DNA of 45,334 bases from Paracoccaceae bacterium (GCA_003605175.1 QWDA01000017.1:1-45334); one strand, 5' to 3'. Counted from the first letter of the stretch, positions 18,701 to 31,283 are shown. Notes: generated by a model not told the origin, from the sequence alone. Translations and numbers: made by a program.

Positions 18701-21700
18701 GTGCCCGGATCGGTGCTGAATTCGACGATCAGGCTGTCGGTATCGGTCACCTCTGGGAAATCCGAGATGTAGTTGAGCCCGGTCGTGTCGGTCGGGCGGT
18801 CGACCACCGCGGAGACGTAGAACTTGCCGTTGTTCTCGAAGTCGGGGTGGAACGCGATCGACCTCAACCCGCCCTGGCCGGGGAACTCGACGGTCTGTTC
18901 GAGACCTGCGGCGGCGAAGGCCGCGCCGACATCGAAGAAGAGCTCCGATGTGACCGTGCCGTCGGGATGACGGACGATCTCGAAGACCTTGCCGTCATGC
19001 GTCGTGGCGCCCTCGATCGACACGAAGATGCGGTCTCCGAGAACGTCGAAGGAGTTCACTCGCGTCGCCGGAAGCTGGACATATCGTGAGATCACCAGCT
19101 CGGTGCCCGAAGGCGAAAGCTCCGGGGCCACGCGGCTGTCGATCGTCGATTGCGGCTGTTCATGCGACCGCGCCACGTCGAGTGTCACGCTGGCCGTCGA
19201 TTGCAGGCCCGTCGCGTCGGCCGCCGTATAGGTGAAGCTGTCCGGCCCGGCATATTCGGCATCCGGCGTGTAGACGATCTCGCCATTCACGATCGACGCG
19301 GTTCCGTTCTGGGCCGCACCGACGGAAACGATGGTGAGGTCGTCGCCGCCCACATCATTGGCCAGGACGGCGATCCGCATGTTCTGACCGTCTTCGATCA
19401 CATGGAACGTGTCGTCTTCGGCGAATGTCCCCATCGGCCTGAGATGGATCGGCGCCGTGACCGGACCCTTCGGAAGATCGCCGTTCCCGACATCGATGAT
19501 CGAGGCCGCAAAGCCCAGGGGAAGCATGGCCTCGCCGGCGAAATCGTAATCGGCGACCTCGTCGAAGTTGAAGAGGTTCGAGATGTCCTGCGGAGTGCCG
19601 TCCAGGACGACATCGACGGTCTGGAACTCCACCGCGTTGTTGGCCGGAAAATCCGATGCCGCCAGCGCGTCGAGCTGGGCCTGCAGCTGCGGCGCATAGG
19701 CCTGCTGCGCCGGGGTGCCGGAATAGAACAGGTTCTCGGTCGGCTGGATGAAGCCCTTGCTCAGAACGACGCGGACCGTTTCGCCGGCCGGCCCGTCGAC
19801 GACAACCTGCGGCGTCTCGGTATAGATGCCCGCACCGCCCGCGCCGAGCCCGTTCACGGTAAGACTGGCCGCGAGGCCGGGGCTGTCTTCGGCCGCAAGG
19901 CCATGCGATCCGGCCTGGGTTCCGGTGCCGATCAGCGAGCCCGTGGCCGACGATCCGTCGGCGAAGTTGACGGTGAAGGTCGAGCCGATCAGCTCGGCGC
20001 CGGAAATACCGCCGACATCCCAGCTGGGATCGCTGCCGGCGTCGAGCACGCCCTTCGCTGCTCCGGCCACCGAGTTCGGGTCCATGTCGATCGAGAAGCC
20101 GAGCTGCTCGCCCGGATTGAAGCCGCCATCGGTGGCGGCGTCGAAATTCAGGACGAGTCCCCTGTAGCCCGCCACGCCGCCGGCGCCGATATAGGGATTG
20201 TAGCTGGCCGGATCGGCGATGCCGGTTCCGCCCTCGGTATCGATGGTCAGCGGCTTGAAGGTCGTGTCGCCTGCCATGCCCTCGGGATCGAAGACGGAAT
20301 CGCCGTAGATCGCGGTCGAAACGTCGATCGTGACGCTGACGATGTCCTTGCCGCCCACATTGGACAAAAGGAAGGAGTTGGGGTTGAAGTTCGACTGCTG
20401 AACGTCGGTGTAGTTCGGCATGATCCGCAGGACCGCGGCGCCCGGCGTCGCGTCCGTCACGGTCAGGTCGTCGAAGATCGCCTGGAAAGCCGCCTCCGGA
20501 TCGGCGCCCAGGTTGCTCGACATCAGGCCGGCGGCCAGTCCCGTCGGGGTTCCCGCCACCATGGCATTGCCGAGCACCGCGTCGAGAACAGCAGTCGAGG
20601 CGATCGAGACCGGATCCAGCGTCACCGAGGCCGTTCCGCCGCCGGGCAGATCGTAATCGACCATCGGCGTGACCGTCTGGGCGGGTACATCGACGCGCAT
20701 GCCGACCCTGATCTTGTCCGTGCCCCCACCGGTCAACAGGCCCGGCGCATCGAACAGCATGTCGTAGACAACGGTGCCGGCATCCTCGAGCAGGACCTGC
20801 ACCGAACCGCCATTCTGGGCGGTTGCGACGACCTTCAGGTAATTGTCCTGATCGCCCGTGCCGATGTAGCCGCCGAGCTGCTGCGAGGTATCCGCGGTCC
20901 ATTCGGCTGCCGGGTTGTACATCGACCAATCGATGTCGAAGACCTCGACCGAGGGGTCGATGGCCATGCCGGTCTGGAACACGAACTGCGCCCCGTTCGC
21001 CGCCGCGGTGGGTTCGCCGTTCGAGACGAACTCGACAACCGTGGTGCCGCCGCCTCCGGCGGTTATGAACTTGACGTTGTCGAGCTGGACGTTCTGGAAC
21101 GGACGGGTCGACGGCGAGGTGAAGAACGCCTCGAAATCGGTGGTGCCGTCGATCATCACCCCGGTGAGCCCGCCACCGAACCCGTTCGGCCCCATCAGGT
21201 TGCCGTCCTGGTCAGGGTCGAAATCCCAGACCAGCGTCTCGCCGGAAGTCAGAACCGCCTGATGGCCGTTGCTGGCGTCGCGCTGGAACGGGTCCACCGC
21301 ATTCTCCAGCCCGTCGCCGTCGATATCGGTGTTGGTCCCGCCGGCACCGCCCGGCGCGAAGACCTTGATCAGGTTGCCGCCGAATTCGGCGACCCAGATG
21401 GACCCGTCCGGCCCCATCGTGAGATCCAGCGCCAGCGAGAAGCCCGAGAGACCTTCGACCGTCGAATAGGTCGCGGTGCCGTCATCCTCCAGCGTCAGCC
21501 GCCCGATATTGCCGTTGAACTGCGCAACCAGCAGGTCGCCGTAAAGCTCGCCCGGCCAGGTATACTCGATAAGCCCGTTCGACGATGACCCCATGGTGAC
21601 CAGCGCCGGAGAGTTCGGATCATCGAACGCCACGCGAACGCCGCTTTGCGCCAGGCGCGCCGGATCGCCGGTAAAGCGCGACGGATCAATGAGATAGCCG

Positions 21701-22872
21701 TCCTCGATCGCGACGCCGTCCGGAACGAGTGCCGAAATGTCATCAACGTAGTTGACGGCGACGGTATCGTCGATCAGGCCGTCGTCCTTGTAGACGGTCC
21801 AGCTTTGATCCTGGTTCGATCTGGTCGGGTTCGGGAAGCCGTAATAGCCGCCCTCCTCGACCAGAAACAGCGGCTCGGGCTCCTGGTTGCCACCATCGTT
21901 CGGAAGATTGGTGGGCTCGCCATCGACGAAGATCGGATCGCCGCCAAGGCCCTGGTTCCCGCCATTGTCGACGGTAAAGAGCTTCCCGTCGCTGGTCATG
22001 ACAAGATCGTACAGGTTGCGGAAGCCGTCGGCATAGATGCGGATCGGCGCATCGGCCGGCAGGATCGCCTGATTGAGCCCGTCATTGCCGCCCCAGGGCC
22101 CCGCGACATCCATTCCGCCGGCGTCTTCGCGCAGGCCGTCATTGAGGATGTTCGGATCATCGAGAGTAGGCAGGTCGTAGACGTAGTTGCGTGCGTACAA
22201 GCCGCCGTTATTGAGCCGTCCGCCATTTGGATCGGTCAGCACTGGCATCGCCTCGAGCGTCGGAAGGTCGATCTCGAGAATGGCCCCCGAAAGCGCGTAT
22301 TCGGCCGTGTAGCCGAAGAGGCCGGACGGGGCACCGTGATTGGTGTTGCCGCCGGTGACCAGGTACATGAAGCCGGTATCCGGGTCGATCACCATCCCGT
22401 TGATGGAGTGGTTTTCCTCGGAGCGCGGCAGCCCCCGGATCAGGTCAACCGCCTCCCACTCCGTCCCGCTCCAGCTCACCTTCGTCAATACGCCCGAATT
22501 GGTATCGAGGCCCGAATCCGGCCCGTAGGCGATACGCGGATCCGACGAGGCGAAATAGATGACCGGATTCTCGGCCGTTCCCGTGACCAGCATGCCGGTG
22601 GTCTGACGGTCCTGGATCGCAAGGTTGATGTCGCCGTTATCGTCGTGGTTGGTTATCGAACGGATGACCGGAGTGCCATCGGCGAACCGAAGGATCTCTT
22701 CATCCACGGCAAGCCAGGATCCGTCCGTCTGCTTTTCGACCGTGTATATGCGAATGACACCGCCTTGAGTCGCGACATATAATCGGCCATCGGGCCCGAA
22801 TTGTATAACCGTCGGATTGAAGAGAGTTTCGGCCCCGTTTGGACCTTGAAATGAAGAAACCAACTCAAACAT
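15775..22872 (-). CDS. Giant multidomain protein: two sugar-dehydrogenase propellers, two C-type lectin domains, repeated C-terminus
   Basis: 2365 residues, very acidic, rich in Gly, Asp and Asn. Approximate layout: propeller 1 of the PQQ-dependent sugar/sorbosone dehydrogenase type (1-505, with VTGGNTN and FRNLYDLV); a Ca-binding DIDGDG segment (~515); a long beta-rich region (540-1140); a cadherin-like domain (~1145-1240, IAVLANDV, YTPDAEYAGPDSFTYT); propeller 2 (~1260-1710, GLRSIAFHPDF, YISVGDG, YALGLRNEHTFSF); C-type lectin domain 1 (~1735-1867, PGEPNNG, WDD); a beta domain; lectin domain 2 (~1997-2129, GSEPNNG, WDD); and two 115-residue repeats to the end. The EPN motifs suggest mannose-type binding. 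There is no N-terminal signal peptide, so type I secretion through the C-terminus is likely. The role is probably surface binding or modification of glycans; catalysis is unproven. Confidence 0.85.
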   Translation of the reverse strand: MFELVSSFQGPNGAETLFNPTVIQFGPDGRLYVATQGGVIRIYTVEKQTDGSWLAVDEEILRFADGTPVIRSITNHDDNGDINLAIQDRQTTGMLVTGTAENPVIYFASSDPRIAYGPDSGLDTNSGVLTKVSWSGTEWEAVDLIRGLPRSEENHSINGMVIDPDTGFMYLVTGGNTNHGAPSGLFGYTAEYALSGAILEIDLPTLEAMPVLTDPNGGRLNNGGLYARNYVYDLPTLDDPNILNDGLREDAGGMDVAGPWGGNDGLNQAILPADAPIRIYADGFRNLYDLVMTSDGKLFTVDNGGNQGLGGDPIFVDGEPTNLPNDGGNQEPEPLFLVEEGGYYGFPNPTRSNQDQSWTVYKDDGLIDDTVAVNYVDDISALVPDGVAIEDGYLIDPSRFTGDPARLAQSGVRVAFDDPNSPALVTMGSSSNGLIEYTWPGELYGDLLVAQFNGNIGRLTLEDDGTATYSTVEGLSGFSLALDLTMGPDGSIWVAEFGGNLIKVFAPGGAGGTNTDIDGDGLENAVDPFQRDASNGHQAVLTSGETLVWDFDPDQDGNLMGPNGFGGGLTGVMIDGTTDFEAFFTSPSTRPFQNVQLDNVKFITAGGGGTTVVEFVSNGEPTAAANGAQFVFQTGMAIDPSVEVFDIDWSMYNPAAEWTADTSQQLGGYIGTGDQDNYLKVVATAQNGGSVQVLLEDAGTVVYDMLFDAPGLLTGGGTDKIRVGMRVDVPAQTVTPMVDYDLPGGGTASVTLDPVSIASTAVLDAVLGNAMVAGTPTGLAAGLMSSNLGADPEAAFQAIFDDLTVTDATPGAAVLRIMPNYTDVQQSNFNPNSFLLSNVGGKDIVSVTIDVSTAIYGDSVFDPEGMAGDTTFKPLTIDTEGGTGIADPASYNPYIGAGGVAGYRGLVLNFDAATDGGFNPGEQLGFSIDMDPNSVAGAAKGVLDAGSDPSWDVGGISGAELIGSTFTVNFADGSSATGSLIGTGTQAGSHGLAAEDSPGLAASLTVNGLGAGGAGIYTETPQVVVDGPAGETVRVVLSKGFIQPTENLFYSGTPAQQAYAPQLQAQLDALAASDFPANNAVEFQTVDVVLDGTPQDISNLFNFDEVADYDFAGEAMLPLGFAASIIDVGNGDLPKGPVTAPIHLRPMGTFAEDDTFHVIEDGQNMRIAVLANDVGGDDLTIVSVGAAQNGTASIVNGEIVYTPDAEYAGPDSFTYTAADATGLQSTASVTLDVARSHEQPQSTIDSRVAPELSPSGTELVISRYVQLPATRVNSFDVLGDRIFVSIEGATTHDGKVFEIVRHPDGTVTSELFFDVGAAFAAAGLEQTVEFPGQGGLRSIAFHPDFENNGKFYVSAVVDRPTDTTGLNYISDFPEVTDTDSLIVEFSTDPGTGLLDPASYREVARIAMPQQANHPVKQIEFNPYAAPGDADFGMLYISVGDGTANGLNVSRPAGQNNDALGKMLRIDPLEQGNGDPYGIPSDNPFVGDPTMIDEVYALGLRNEHTFSFYQAPDGMVYLIATGVGFDNIDEVNIIEAGDNLGWGYREGPFVAGGPFGNGSGNTTGLEPLPADEWQNGYRYPATFVAHDAPIGTRGDVFQALSGGFVVTNGSALDGQFIFGDFAQSSRLYHVPIEELLAAKTSLEAGESPDLLSWATPSELTLYENADFDLATTPEIRGSFAEIVGNIRSDVRFGQGPEGQIFLTNKHDGWVYIVENSVAGDYVPPTNLAPVPELVSSLVFNGHAYVLADSGQTWEEANATAQAMGGTLVTIDSAAENAAVTAAFVADNPVWLGINDLAQEGVFVDSAGNPASYFNWLPGEPNNGGGGTGQDYGLISSNSGQWDDAANLGGTFFDGGFASGYTNQTVVEYDFLLRATDDTFDIDVGQTAEAIAFGSALGLLDNDFFFRDEPEIVAANGQALTDTGGAVPEITLAGSNGGMFTISAEGGMLFDGGPDFDFLAAGESAETSITYTAEIDTGETSTATITVTVNGIASQEIRFGNSTYVLGTPGQTWTQAQAEAQALGGILLEIDSAAENQFIMDTFLSGDNPIWLGFNDVATEGTFVGADGAPITYANWLGSEPNNGNGNGEQDYVAMASVGGRWDDVGNGYNFFYNFSNGGWSGGHTTQTVIEFVDGSSSDLTANVDMLAAEVGAVGNVDILTNDVGTGLTVTQVGSATAVNPSGNFWVPGDNGGNFWVSPNGNTFFYQGGAFDGLAPGETATSSVTYVVTDSEGFTAMSTVTAEISAPDGMVNDFDAQPDSLAKVQGDPAPMINILSNDQEDNLTVTRVGGATTVNPSGNFWVPGDNGGNFWVSPNGNTFFYEGGDFGDLAPGESVSSSVSYVATDSDDGGMATAIITAIVTAQDDIA
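15917..16001. repeat. 85-bp direct repeat, copy 1, inside the giant gene
   Basis: Identical base for base to 16262-16346, offset 345 bp, which is exactly 115 codons. It encodes the segment NPSGNFWVPGDNGGNFWVSP and the residues after it. Within the copy, the 16-base stretch ACCCAGAAATTGCCGC itself occurs twice (GNFWV motif). Identity at synonymous sites points to recent duplication or gene conversion. Confidence 0.9.
16262..16346. repeat. 85-bp direct repeat, copy 2, inside the giant gene
   Basis: Perfect match to 15917-16001. Flanking parts of the 345-bp unit are similar only at protein level (LAPGE, TSSVTYV, VTDS), so the identical core is younger or better conserved than the rest of the unit. 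Confidence 0.9.
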
Positions 22873-23577
22873 TGTGCAATCGCCCCCAGAACCCCTAAGT
22901 CAACACGGTGCTCCTGGCGGATCATCAAGTCAAGGAACACCAATCCCTTTCAACGCGTTCGCAATTTCGCGCCATCGTAAACCATTGCGAATGATGAAGA
23001 TAATTCCGCCCGGAATCCTGCGATCATCAACCCGTGGCTTGCCGTGCGAATTGAACCAGGACGCACCATCCGCGCTTCGGTCAGCCGGAAGAGACCAGAC
23101 ATGCTCACCGCACGTTGTTCGAACCGCGAATCATGCTACCCGGCGCAAATCAACGGATCCCGACCCGAAGGAAGGTCTGGGAATTCGCGACGCGGTCCGT
23201 GCCTCGGGAATCCCCTTGTGCGCCCGGCCGATAATTGAGGCAAGAAATCCGCCAGTTGGCATTGATGGCTCATTCCGGCACCATGGGCAGGGGCCGCGAA
23301 AATCGAGAAACCTGCCCGGGGGAATCTGACGATCGGGAAATGTCGAAATCCGTTCGAATTCACTACGCCCAGGAAACGCGTTGAGACGCGCTCATTCATG
23401 GAAACCATTATTCCATGCATCGCGCATCAGAGATTCAGGAACGAAACCGGACTTTGAACCATTCCCGCCCTGCCCCGAAAGTCCGACCCTCACCATCCTT
23501 GCATTTCCCCGCGTCTTCGTTCCGCCCCCGCCACCGCCGGAATTGCTCCCCGGCGGAGCGCGATGTAAGGCGGGCCC
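22873..23577. other. 705-bp stretch without a recognisable gene
   Basis: It lies upstream of both the giant gene (minus strand) and truA (plus strand). Its base composition is less GC-rich than the neighbouring genes. Open frames exist on both strands (for example 22874-23329 plus, 23136-23420 minus) but show no domain, no codon bias and no ribosome-binding site. On the minus strand two TTGACT hexamers occur within about 70 bp of the giant gene's start and may be -35 elements. AAGGCGGG precedes the truA start. No tRNA or other RNA gene is recognised here. Confidence 0.6.
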
Positions 23578-24345
23578 ATGCCCCGCTACGCGCTCAAGAT
23601 CGAATATGACGGACGGCCCTTCGCGGGCTGGCAGCGGCAGTCCGGGCATCCTTCCGTGCAGGGCGCGGTGGAAGCGGCGCTGGCGAGGCTCGAACCCGAC
23701 CTTCCCGCCATCGCGGCAGCGGGGCGGACCGATGCCGGGGTGCATGCGCTGGGCCAGGTCGCGCATTGCGACATGGCGAAGGAATGGGATCCGTTCCGCC
23801 TCGCCGAAGCGCTGAACTACCACCTGAAGCCGCAGCCCGTCGCGGTGGTCGCGGCGGCCGAGGTGGCGCAGGACTGGCACGCGCGGTTCTCGGCCCGCGA
23901 GCGGCGCTATATCTACCGCCTCGTCTCGCGCCGGGCGCCGCTCACCCACGATACCGGCCGCCGCTGGCGGGTGCCGCACCCGCTCGACGCGAGCGCGATG
24001 CACGACGCCGCGCAGGTTCTGGTGGGGCGGCACGATTTCACCACCTTCCGTTCGGTCCAGTGCCAGTCGGATAGCCCGGTGAAGACGCTCGACCGGCTCG
24101 ACGTCTCCGAACGGGCCTATCCCGGCGGCACCGAATACCTCTTCGACGTGCGCGCGCGGAGCTTTCTCCACAACCAGGTGCGGAGCTTCGTCGGCACGCT
24201 GGAGCGGGTCGGCGCCGGGCGCTGGACCGCCGGAGACGTGGCCGCCGCGCTAGAGGCCGCCGACCGCGCGGCCTGCGGCCCGGTGGCGCCGCCCGACGGG
24301 CTGTTCCTGGACGGCGTCGGCTATCCCGACGACCCGTTCGCCTGA
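23578..24345 (+). CDS. truA: tRNA pseudouridine(38-40) synthase TruA
   Basis: 255 residues, the usual length. The N-terminus [18 protein letters not shown], the catalytic aspartate D52 in [19 protein letters not shown], and the C-terminal [18 protein letters not shown] motif are diagnostic. It isomerises uridines 38-40 in the anticodon arm of many tRNAs. ATG 23578 is preceded by AAGGCGGG. It stands alone on this strand, with a stem-loop 70 bp after its stop. Confidence 0.96.
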   Translation: MPRYALKIEYDGRPFAGWQRQSGHPSVQGAVEAALARLEPDLPAIAAAGRTDAGVHALGQVAHCDMAKEWDPFRLAEALNYHLKPQPVAVVAAAEVAQDWHARFSARERRYIYRLVSRRAPLTHDTGRRWRVPHPLDASAMHDAAQVLVGRHDFTTFRSVQCQSDSPVKTLDRLDVSERAYPGGTEYLFDVRARSFLHNQVRSFVGTLERVGAGRWTAGDVAAALEAADRAACGPVAPPDGLFLDGVGYPDDPFA

Positions 24346-24415
24346 GCCCGGAAACGGACCCGCCCCGACGCCCTGATTTGCACCCTGCTACGGCAACAAT
24401 TCCCGGCACCCGATC

Positions 24416-24437
24416 GGGAACGCGAAAAGTCGTTCCC
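24416..24437 (+). terminator. Perfect 7-bp stem-loop after truA
   Basis: GGGAACG (24416-24422) and CGTTCCC (24431-24437) pair around the 8-nt loop CGAAAAGT, 70 bp after the truA stop. CCCGATCGGG (24409-24418) overlaps it. Without a U-tract it may be a weak terminator or a protein-binding palindrome. A second small inverted repeat, GTGAC/GTCAC, lies at 24492-24509. Confidence 0.3.
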
Positions 24438-24584
24438 TGCACGGAAACAGCGGAGGGGTTCAGGGGATGTTTACCAAGAAAGCCGTGCAAAGTGACTCAA
24501 AATGGTCACGGGAAATCACACCCGGCGCCCTTCTGCGGCCTTGGACGGCGTGTCTTCTGTCCGTGGTTCAAGGAGAAAGTACGG

Positions 24585-24734
24585 ATGGATTGGTTGCTTA
24601 GCGTGTCGTTCGACAACATCGTCATGAGTGCCATCACATGCCTCGTCCTGCGCGAGGTGATGCTCCTCACGCTTCCCGATTCCATCGCCGGCCCCGGCGG
24701 CTGGCTGATCGACAGCGAGCCGGAAGAAGACTGA
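24585..24734 (+). CDS. Possible small protein, 49 residues, one hydrophobic segment
   Basis: ATG 24585 has AGGAGA at 24571-24576 with an 8-nt spacer. The product is MDWLLSVSFDNIVMSAITC... with a hydrophobic stretch over residues 3-30 and an acidic tail (DSEPEED). No family is recognised. The good ribosome-binding site and the plausible composition support it. Against it are its short length and the lack of a known homologue. It ends 4 bp before the end of the convergent DUF4198 gene. Confidence 0.4.
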   Translation: MDWLLSVSFDNIVMSAITCLVLREVMLLTLPDSIAGPGGWLIDSEPEED

Positions 24735-24738
24735 CCCC

Positions 24739-25551
24739 TCAGCGGGCCGGGACCGCGAAGGTCAGGCTCGCCCAGAGGCTTTCCCAGACGACGCCGGTCT
24801 TTTCCGCCAGCGCCTCGGAAGGCTCGCGGAGAACCACCGAATCCAGCATGTAGCGGCACCCCGGACGCACCGGGATCACCGCGCGCCCGTCTTCGTCGGC
24901 CGTGAGGGTGAACACCTCCACGCCGCCGCCCTCCGCCTTCTCGAACACCTCCACCTGTGCGCCTGCGCGCGGCGCGCCCTCGTAGGTCACCCGAACCGGC
25001 AGCCCGCTCGAAAGATCGTCGGTATAGGGGTTCGCCAGCGCGGTGATCTCGGTCAGGAGCCCGTACTCCCGGTCCGCGCCCGCGCCGTCCCCCACCGCCA
25101 CCAGCGCCTTGGCATGGCGCGAATAGGCCTCGGAAAACCCGTCCTCGGGCAGGCCCCGCGCCTTGTGGCGGTCGAGCGTCCAGGCGGCGCCCTTGTGGGT
25201 CACGAAATCGCGAAACTTCTGCGCGTCGGAATAGGTCAGCCGCAGGTTCTTGGTGACATGGAGCACCACAGCCAGCCCCTCCCCCGGCGCGGCCTGGTAG
25301 AGCGCGGGCCGGTCGCCGAGCATCCCCGTCACCGGTGCGAGCGCCGCGCCCTGCGCGATCTCGAAGCGGCGGAAAGTGGTTGTGGAATAGGACTGCGCGT
25401 TGCCCTTGTAGCCCTGCCCGACCCGCAGGTCGGCGACGATGGGCTCGCCCGGCGCGACGGAATATGACAGAGGGTCGATCCAGAATTCGTGACCCTCGGC
25501 CGGCAACACCAGCGCGAGGCTCGCGGCGAGGGAAAGAAGGGGCAGGCGCAT
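24739..25551 (-). CDS. DUF4198 domain periplasmic protein
   Basis: 270 residues. A signal peptide (MRLPLLSLAASLALVLPAEG) is followed directly by HEFWIDP, the start of mature DUF4198 proteins, whose N-terminal His often takes part in metal binding. The C-terminal half is an immunoglobulin-like domain (LPVRVTYEGAPRAGAQVEVF, ADEDGRAVIPV). DUF4198 proteins occur beside nickel/cobalt uptake genes, and here the gene is head-to-head with a HupE/UreJ-type permease. The start ATG (25551-25549) overlaps that of the permease. A role in metal delivery is inference. Confidence 0.82.
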   Translation of the reverse strand: MRLPLLSLAASLALVLPAEGHEFWIDPLSYSVAPGEPIVADLRVGQGYKGNAQSYSTTTFRRFEIAQGAALAPVTGMLGDRPALYQAAPGEGLAVVLHVTKNLRLTYSDAQKFRDFVTHKGAAWTLDRHKARGLPEDGFSEAYSRHAKALVAVGDGAGADREYGLLTEITALANPYTDDLSSGLPVRVTYEGAPRAGAQVEVFEKAEGGGVEVFTLTADEDGRAVIPVRPGCRYMLDSVVLREPSEALAEKTGVVWESLWASLTFAVPAR

Positions 25552-26695
25552 GGAGCAAGAAGGAGGGCGGTTGCGGCGCCTGTCAAGCTGGCTCGCGGCG
25601 CTCCTGATCGCGATGTGCTGTGCCCTGCCCGCCCGCGCGCACGAAGTGCAGCCCGCGGTGGCCGATCTGGTCATCGAGGGCGACCGGGTGCGGATCTCCA
25701 TCGAGATGGCGCTCGAAGCGCCGCTCGCCGGGATTGACCTCGCCGGGCTCGAGGACACCGACGAGGCCGTCACAGCCGGCGAATACGACGCGCTCCGGGC
25801 GCTCCCGCCCGACGCCTTGGAAAGCCTCTTCCGCGAGGCCTGGCCCGGTTTCGCCCGGCGCCTCACGCTCCGCGCCGGCGGCGCCACGCTCATGGCCGAA
25901 CTCGACGGGCTCGATATCCCCGAGGTCGGCGATACCGACCTCCTCCGCATCTCCACCCTGCACTTCTCCGCCGCGCTGCCGCCGGGCGACACGCCCCTCA
26001 CCTTCGGCTGGGACGCGAGCCTCGGCGGGCTCATCCTCCGCCAGATGGGCGTCGAGAACGGCTATGCCGCCTTCGTCCCCGACGGCGCGCTCAGCGATCC
26101 GATCCCGCGCCGCGGACTCAGCGCCGAGACCGGGCTCAACGCCTTTCTCTCCTATGTCGCCGTGGGCTTCGACCATATCGTGCCCAAGGGGCTCGATCAC
26201 ATCCTCTTCGTCCTCGGCCTCTTCTTCCTCGCGCTGCGGCTCCGCCCGCTCCTGACCCAGGTCACCGCCTTCACCGCCGCCCATACCGTCACCCTCGCGC
26301 TCGGCGCGCTCGACATCCTGCGGATCCCGCCTTCGGTGGTCGAACCCCTGATCGCCGCCTCGATCGCGTATGTGGGCATCGAGAACGTGCTCTCGAAAGG
26401 CATGCAGCCCTGGCGGCCGGTGGTGGTGTTCTGCTTCGGGCTGCTGCACGGGCTGGGCTTCGCCTCGGTGCTCACCGATTTCGGCCTCGGCCACAGCCAT
26501 TTCGTCGCGAAGCTGATCGGCTTCAATATCGGCGTCGAACTCGGCCAGCTCTCGGTGATCGCGGCTGCCTTCCTCCTGATCGGCTCCTGGGCCGGGCGGA
26601 AACCCTGGTACAAGCGGCGGATCGCCGACCCCGCCTCCATCGTGATCGCGCTGGTGGGGATCTGGTGGGTGCTGGAGCGGACGGTCTTCGCCTGA
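25550..26695 (+). CDS. HupE/UreJ-family membrane protein
   Basis: 381 residues: a signal peptide ending PARA, then HEVQP, an extracytoplasmic domain of about 170 residues, and six or so membrane helices carrying the family motif HIVPKGLDHILFVLGLFFL and FTAAHTVTLALGAL, FGLLHGLGFASVL. HupE/UreJ proteins are linked to nickel supply for hydrogenase or urease, but neither enzyme is in the window. ATG 25550 has AAGGGG 7 nt upstream. An in-frame TTG at 25571 has AGGAGG (25561-25566) with a short 4-nt spacer and gives a tidier signal peptide, MRRLSSWLAALL. It is head-to-head with the DUF4198 gene. Confidence 0.85.
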   Translation: MEQEGGRLRRLSSWLAALLIAMCCALPARAHEVQPAVADLVIEGDRVRISIEMALEAPLAGIDLAGLEDTDEAVTAGEYDALRALPPDALESLFREAWPGFARRLTLRAGGATLMAELDGLDIPEVGDTDLLRISTLHFSAALPPGDTPLTFGWDASLGGLILRQMGVENGYAAFVPDGALSDPIPRRGLSAETGLNAFLSYVAVGFDHIVPKGLDHILFVLGLFFLALRLRPLLTQVTAFTAAHTVTLALGALDILRIPPSVVEPLIAASIAYVGIENVLSKGMQPWRPVVVFCFGLLHGLGFASVLTDFGLGHSHFVAKLIGFNIGVELGQLSVIAAAFLLIGSWAGRKPWYKRRIADPASIVIALVGIWWVLERTVFA

Positions 26696-26783
26696 GGTCG
26701 ACCGCGTTTCGGCGCGGGTCCTATGCGCAAGCCGGGCGGGACAATGCCCAACCGTCGAGTCGCCCTTTCCCAGAACCGCGCGC

Positions 26784-27497
26784 TCAGATCGTCTCGCGAT
26801 AGATCGCCTGCTGCACCGCGCCGGCGAGCGTCAGGTAGAGGCTCGTCACCACCAGCCCCCAATGCGCCCAGCTCTGGGAATCGAAATCGACCCAGGCCGC
26901 CCAGCCCGCGAAGAACGTCCACGCAACTGCCATCGGCAGGGTGACCGGGCGCCAGCGCGCCGTGCGCACCGGATGGACGAATTTCACCGGCAGGAACATC
27001 GCCGCCGCCAGCACGATGACGATCAGGAGGCTGATCCAGAAATTCGGGGCGAGCGCGAACAGCACCAGCACCACCATGTTCCAGCAGCCGGGAAAGCCGT
27101 GGAACGAATAGTCCCTCGTCTTCATCCGCGTATCGGCGAAATACATCGCGCTCGCATAGGTGATGACGATGATCGCGCACCAGCCGGTCCAGCCGGGCAA
27201 CAGCCCCGAGGCGAAAAGCGCGAAGGCCGGGATGAAGACATAGGTCAGGTAGTCGATGATCAGGTCGAGAAGCACCCCGTCATAGCGCGGCGCGTTCCTT
27301 CCCACTTCGTAGTGGCGCGCGAGCGGTCCGTCGATCCCGTCGACGAAGAAGGCCACGACGAGCCAGAGGAACATCAGGCTCCAGCGGTGATCGGCGGCCG
27401 CCAGCATGGCGAGCATCGCAAAGACCGCCCCGGAGGCGGTCAGGAGATGCACGCAGAGCGCGCGGAGCCTCGGCGGGACGGAATCTTGCAGTGTCAT
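26784..27497 (-). CDS. pcs: Phosphatidylcholine synthase (CDP-alcohol phosphatidyltransferase)
   Basis: 237 residues with about eight membrane helices. The CDP-alcohol phosphatidyltransferase motif is DGIDGPLAR (53-61) followed by YDGVLLDLIID (72-82), with the catalytic aspartates D53, D56, D78 and D82. The extended spacing and the ADTRMKTRDYSFHGFPGCWN segment fit the Pcs subgroup, which makes phosphatidylcholine in one step from CDP-diacylglycerol and choline in the inner membrane. It lies 56 bp after pgm on the same strand and may share its transcript. Confidence 0.9.
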   Translation of the reverse strand: MTLQDSVPPRLRALCVHLLTASGAVFAMLAMLAAADHRWSLMFLWLVVAFFVDGIDGPLARHYEVGRNAPRYDGVLLDLIIDYLTYVFIPAFALFASGLLPGWTGWCAIIVITYASAMYFADTRMKTRDYSFHGFPGCWNMVVLVLFALAPNFWISLLIVIVLAAAMFLPVKFVHPVRTARWRPVTLPMAVAWTFFAGWAAWVDFDSQSWAHWGLVVTSLYLTLAGAVQQAIYRETI

Positions 27498-27553
27498 CCC
27501 CGCTTCATGTCGGAAAATGCCTCCCGGCGCAAACCCGCCAATGGTCGGCCGCC

Positions 27554-31282
<3,729 letters not shown>

Positions 31283-31283
<1 letters not shown>

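Noticed and set aside
16507-21588. Long plus-strand frames (860 and 812 codons) opposite the giant gene
   Set aside because: Antisense shadows of one repetitive, GC-biased coding region; the minus-strand product has clear propeller and lectin domains.
22874-23420. Open frames in the 705-bp gap before truA
   Set aside because: No ribosome-binding site, no domain, poor codon bias and overlap on both strands.
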